A stretch of 64,000 nt of DNA from Mycobacteriales bacterium (GTDB taxonomy: Bacteria > Actinomycetota > Actinomycetes > Mycobacteriales > Mycobacteriaceae). The notes under the pieces were generated by a model that was not told the DNA's origin, did no database searches, and was given only the letters and a program-made list of their open reading frames with translations. Shown in pieces: positions 63,554-64,000 of the stretch. Made by a program: the position numbers and the translations under genes. Position 1 is the stretch's first letter. The number at the start of each line of letters is the position of its first letter. Location of the stretch: the NCBI GenBank assembly GCA_012842085.1, contig DUTM01000013.1, forward strand, positions 207,666 to 271,665, given 5' to 3'.

Positions 63554-64000
63554 CTACCGAGGAGCGAACTCCATGTAATTCTGGAGGTTTTCCCAACGTG
63601 CTTTGGAGGACGTTCCGTCGGGGAAGCGAGCCCGTTTTTTACCCGAAATGGGGGACAGTGGAGTGGGTCCCACAATCACCAGGTTTCCTGATTGTGCGAA
63701 AGCTAAACGGGCGTCAATACCCAAGGGAAGTGCCGGCACTCGCAGACTTAAACTAAAAGTCTCCTTCGCCTGATTCAGCATCTCCTCGGACAGGACAGTA
63801 CATTTCATGGAGGCTGGCCTGTTGGGGGTGTTGTCCTGGTAGCTAATAATGTCTTCCGGGTCGATTTCTACCCGTTTGCCTTCCTTCCAATAGAAGACGT
63901 GCGCGCGCATCTGGAAGTGAATGTCGGAGCCTTCAGAGGCGCAAGGAACATCAATAGTGCCGGAGATGAGTGCTTTATCTTCGCCGATACCAGCCGGGGA
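63554..64000 (-). CDS. hypothetical protein, N-terminus beyond window
   Basis: The frame is open from the stop at 63554 to the window end (149 codons visible). An internal ATG at 63910 is unlikely to be the start, because the upstream frame continues as plausible beta-strand sequence (ISGTIDVPCASEGSDIHFQM). Then RAHVFYWKEGKRVEIDPEDIISYQD and LRVPALPLGIDARLAFAQSGNLVIVGPTPLSP follow. Alternating hydrophobic residues suggest a beta-rich fold. The family is not recognised. Confidence 0.6.
   Translation of the reverse strand, partial: SPAGIGEDKALISGTIDVPCASEGSDIHFQMRAHVFYWKEGKRVEIDPEDIISYQDNTPNRPASMKCTVLSEEMLNQAKETFSLSLRVPALPLGIDARLAFAQSGNLVIVGPTPLSPISGKKRARFPDGTSSKARWENLQNYMEFAPR

Overview
The window is a gene-dense stretch of an actinobacterial chromosome from the mycolic-acid bacteria (Mycobacteriales: a Corynebacterium-, Lawsonella- or Mycobacterium-like lineage). 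Evidence is a secreted antigen-85-type mycolyltransferase, CarD, PurS plus a short PurL, GTG starts, trehalose synthesis by OtsA/OtsB, and gene order that matches two regions I remember from Mycobacterium tuberculosis. Base composition is moderate for the group. Genus assignment is a guess; an anaerobe-type enoate reductase and cytochrome bd would fit an oxygen-limited lifestyle.

Region 1 (1-18.3 kb) follows the tubercular order folP-folB-folK-DUF3180-DUF6779-panC ... lysS ... clpC ... mutY, with lineage-specific insertions: a mycolyltransferase, GlpT, a 757-residue flavin/Fe-S oxidoreductase where lsr2 usually lies, a secreted lipase, and an ADP-ribosylglycohydrolase with an alpha/beta-hydrolase. 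The PanC homologue has lost several active-site residues. Region 2 (18.3-26.2 kb) is carD-ispD-ispF-cysS-rlmB, ending tail-to-tail on a zinc-type ABC importer operon.

Region 3 (26.3-36.6 kb) is the accessory part. It holds a LacI regulator, a single-frame fusion of a 14-helix MFS transporter to trehalose-6-phosphate phosphatase (OtsB), a lipoprotein, a SufR-like HTH regulator with four C-terminal cysteines, otsA preceded by a 55-residue ORF and a foldable leader or upstream element, tRNA-Thr(TGT), two paralogous membrane-anchored proteins and a secreted GH1 glycosidase. OtsA makes trehalose-6-phosphate and the OtsB half of the fusion would dephosphorylate it at the membrane. In a mycolic-acid bacterium trehalose is the carrier for mycolates, so the physical link between phosphatase and transporter is the most interesting feature here.

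Region 4 (36.8-54.7 kb) is PhoPR, a HIT protein and a nearly complete late purine pathway: purD, two exported glycerophosphodiesterases, purB, purC, ptrB, purS-purQ-purL, a sterol-carrier-type gene, purF and purM. The exported phosphodiesterases could supply glycerol-3-phosphate to the GlpT of region 1. Region 5 (54.7-64 kb) has DUF3073 and YgfZ genes, the cydABDC cytochrome bd operon, a nitrobindin-like gene coupled to a 39-residue membrane microprotein, and an unidentified gene cut by the window end.

Seven genes have a -10-like hexamer exactly 6-7 nt before the start codon and no well-placed Shine-Dalgarno, suggesting leaderless transcripts. There is one tRNA and no rRNA, insertion sequence, prophage or CRISPR array.
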